From contig JANYLE010000142.1 of the NCBI GenBank assembly GCA_025363795.1, positions 1 to 6,987 of the forward strand: a stretch of 6,987 nt of DNA, written 5' to 3'. This DNA is from Mariniphaga sp. (GTDB taxonomy: Bacteria; Bacteroidota; Bacteroidia; Bacteroidales; Prolixibacteraceae). Below the pieces are notes generated by a model. That model worked only from the letters and a program-made list of their open reading frames with translations. It was not told the DNA's origin and searched no databases. Positions 6,372 through 6,987 of this stretch are shown piece after piece; position 1 is the first letter of the stretch; the number at the start of each line of letters is the position of its first letter. The position numbers and the translations under genes are program-made.

Positions 6372-6987
6372 ATGAACTATATTAATTCAATAAAAATAGC
6401 TTTGAACGCGCTGAAAAGAAATAAATTCAGGGCCTTCCTAACCATGCTGGGGATCATCATCGGGGTCGCTTCTGTGATCGTGATGCTGGCCATCGGGCAA
6501 GGTTCGAAAAAGAGCATCCAGGATCAAATGTCGGGAATGGGAACCAATCTTATTTTCGCAATGCCTGGAGCTGAACAAAAGGGCGGTGTGCGGATGGGTA
6601 ACAGCGATGCAAAAAGCATGAAGCTTAGTGATGTGGACGCAATTGAGAAGAGTTGTCCGGCCATCAGCGATGTTTCTCCCGAAGTGCGCTCAAGCGGACA
6701 GGCTGTGTATGGAAATCAAAACTGGCCAACTTCCATTTATGGGGTGAATAATAAGTATTTCAACATCCGTAAATATACAATTGGCAGGGGACGTACTTTC
6801 ACTGAAACCGAAATTCAAACCTATGCAAAGGTTTGTCTTATTGGTCAAACGGTTGTCGAAAACTTGTTCGGGAAAGCTGATCCTATCGGACAGTCCATCC
6901 GTTTTAAAAATATCCCGCTCCTGATTATCGGTATTTTGGGAGAAAAGGGTGAAAACGGAATGGGACAAGATCAGGACGACCTGGTAG
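6372..6987 (+). CDS. MacB-like ABC permease (FtsX fold), 3' end cut by window edge
   Basis: From the ATG at 6372 the frame stays open to the right edge, giving 205 visible residues of a protein usually around 400 residues. The first part is the classic MacB permease start: an amphipathic helix IKIALNALKRNKFRAFLTMLG (residues 7-27), then transmembrane helix 1 at about 22-42 with the GIIIGVASVIVMLAIGQG signature. The periplasmic MacB_PCD domain begins near residue 45. Visible hallmarks include MGTNLIF (56-62), LSDVDAIEK (85-93), VSPEV (101-105), YGVNNKYF (123-130), GRTF (140-143), VCLIGQTVVENLFG (154-167) and DPIGQSIRF (170-178). It should pair with the ATPase encoded 17 bases upstream and contact the adaptor in the periplasm. 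The last three bases of the window read TAG but are out of frame (the frame ends with GTA at 6984-6986), so they are not its stop. Confidence 0.92.
   Translation, partial: MNYINSIKIALNALKRNKFRAFLTMLGIIIGVASVIVMLAIGQGSKKSIQDQMSGMGTNLIFAMPGAEQKGGVRMGNSDAKSMKLSDVDAIEKSCPAISDVSPEVRSSGQAVYGNQNWPTSIYGVNNKYFNIRKYTIGRGRTFTETEIQTYAKVCLIGQTVVENLFGKADPIGQSIRFKNIPLLIIGILGEKGENGMGQDQDDLV

Noticed and set aside
6690..6968. Minus-strand open frame opposite the permease
   Set aside because: The + strand frame here has clear MacB periplasmic-domain motifs and runs unbroken to the edge, so the reverse frame is incidental.
6985..6987. TAG at the right edge as the permease stop
   Set aside because: It is out of the permease frame, and the protein would be about half the usual length.

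Overview
The window looks like chromosomal DNA of a Bacteroidota bacterium, most likely the Bacteroidales/Marinilabiliales side, though the exact lineage cannot be fixed from sequence alone. The evidence is a DUF4270-type lipoprotein, a Bacteroidota-style outer-membrane beta-barrel with the usual C-terminal WFxKRxYD ending, AT-rich leaders without consistent Shine-Dalgarno sequences, and moderate GC content. All recognisable genes lie on the + strand. I see no tRNA, rRNA, CRISPR array, insertion sequence or phage gene.

Region 1 (1-2643) is the end of a transcription unit. It holds a DUF4270 lipoprotein cut by the left edge. Three bases later comes a FadL-like outer-membrane barrel of unknown function. 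The unit closes with a strong intrinsic terminator (10-bp perfect stem, then TTCTTTT).

Region 2 (about 2700-6987) is a tripartite efflux operon: a TolC-family outer-membrane channel, a MacA-like periplasmic adaptor, a MacB-like ABC ATPase, and the start of a MacB-like FtsX-fold permease cut by the right edge. The ATPase and permease are separate genes, whereas E. coli MacB is one fused protein. Together they would form an ATP-driven machine: the ATPase powers the permease at the inner membrane, the adaptor bridges the periplasm, and the TolC-type protein provides the outer-membrane exit. The substrate cannot be read from the sequence.

The genes are ordinary for this phylum; the more interesting signals are non-coding. 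(a) Upstream of the efflux operon is a 21-bp-phased pair of direct repeats that resembles a LytTR response-regulator site and sits just before a plausible Bacteroidota promoter. (b) The unusually long 178-bp gap between the adaptor and ATPase genes contains a near-duplicate pair of almost palindromic motifs, a possible hairpin and a 26-codon open frame. Both are hypotheses. I did not find a convincing, wholly new biological system here.
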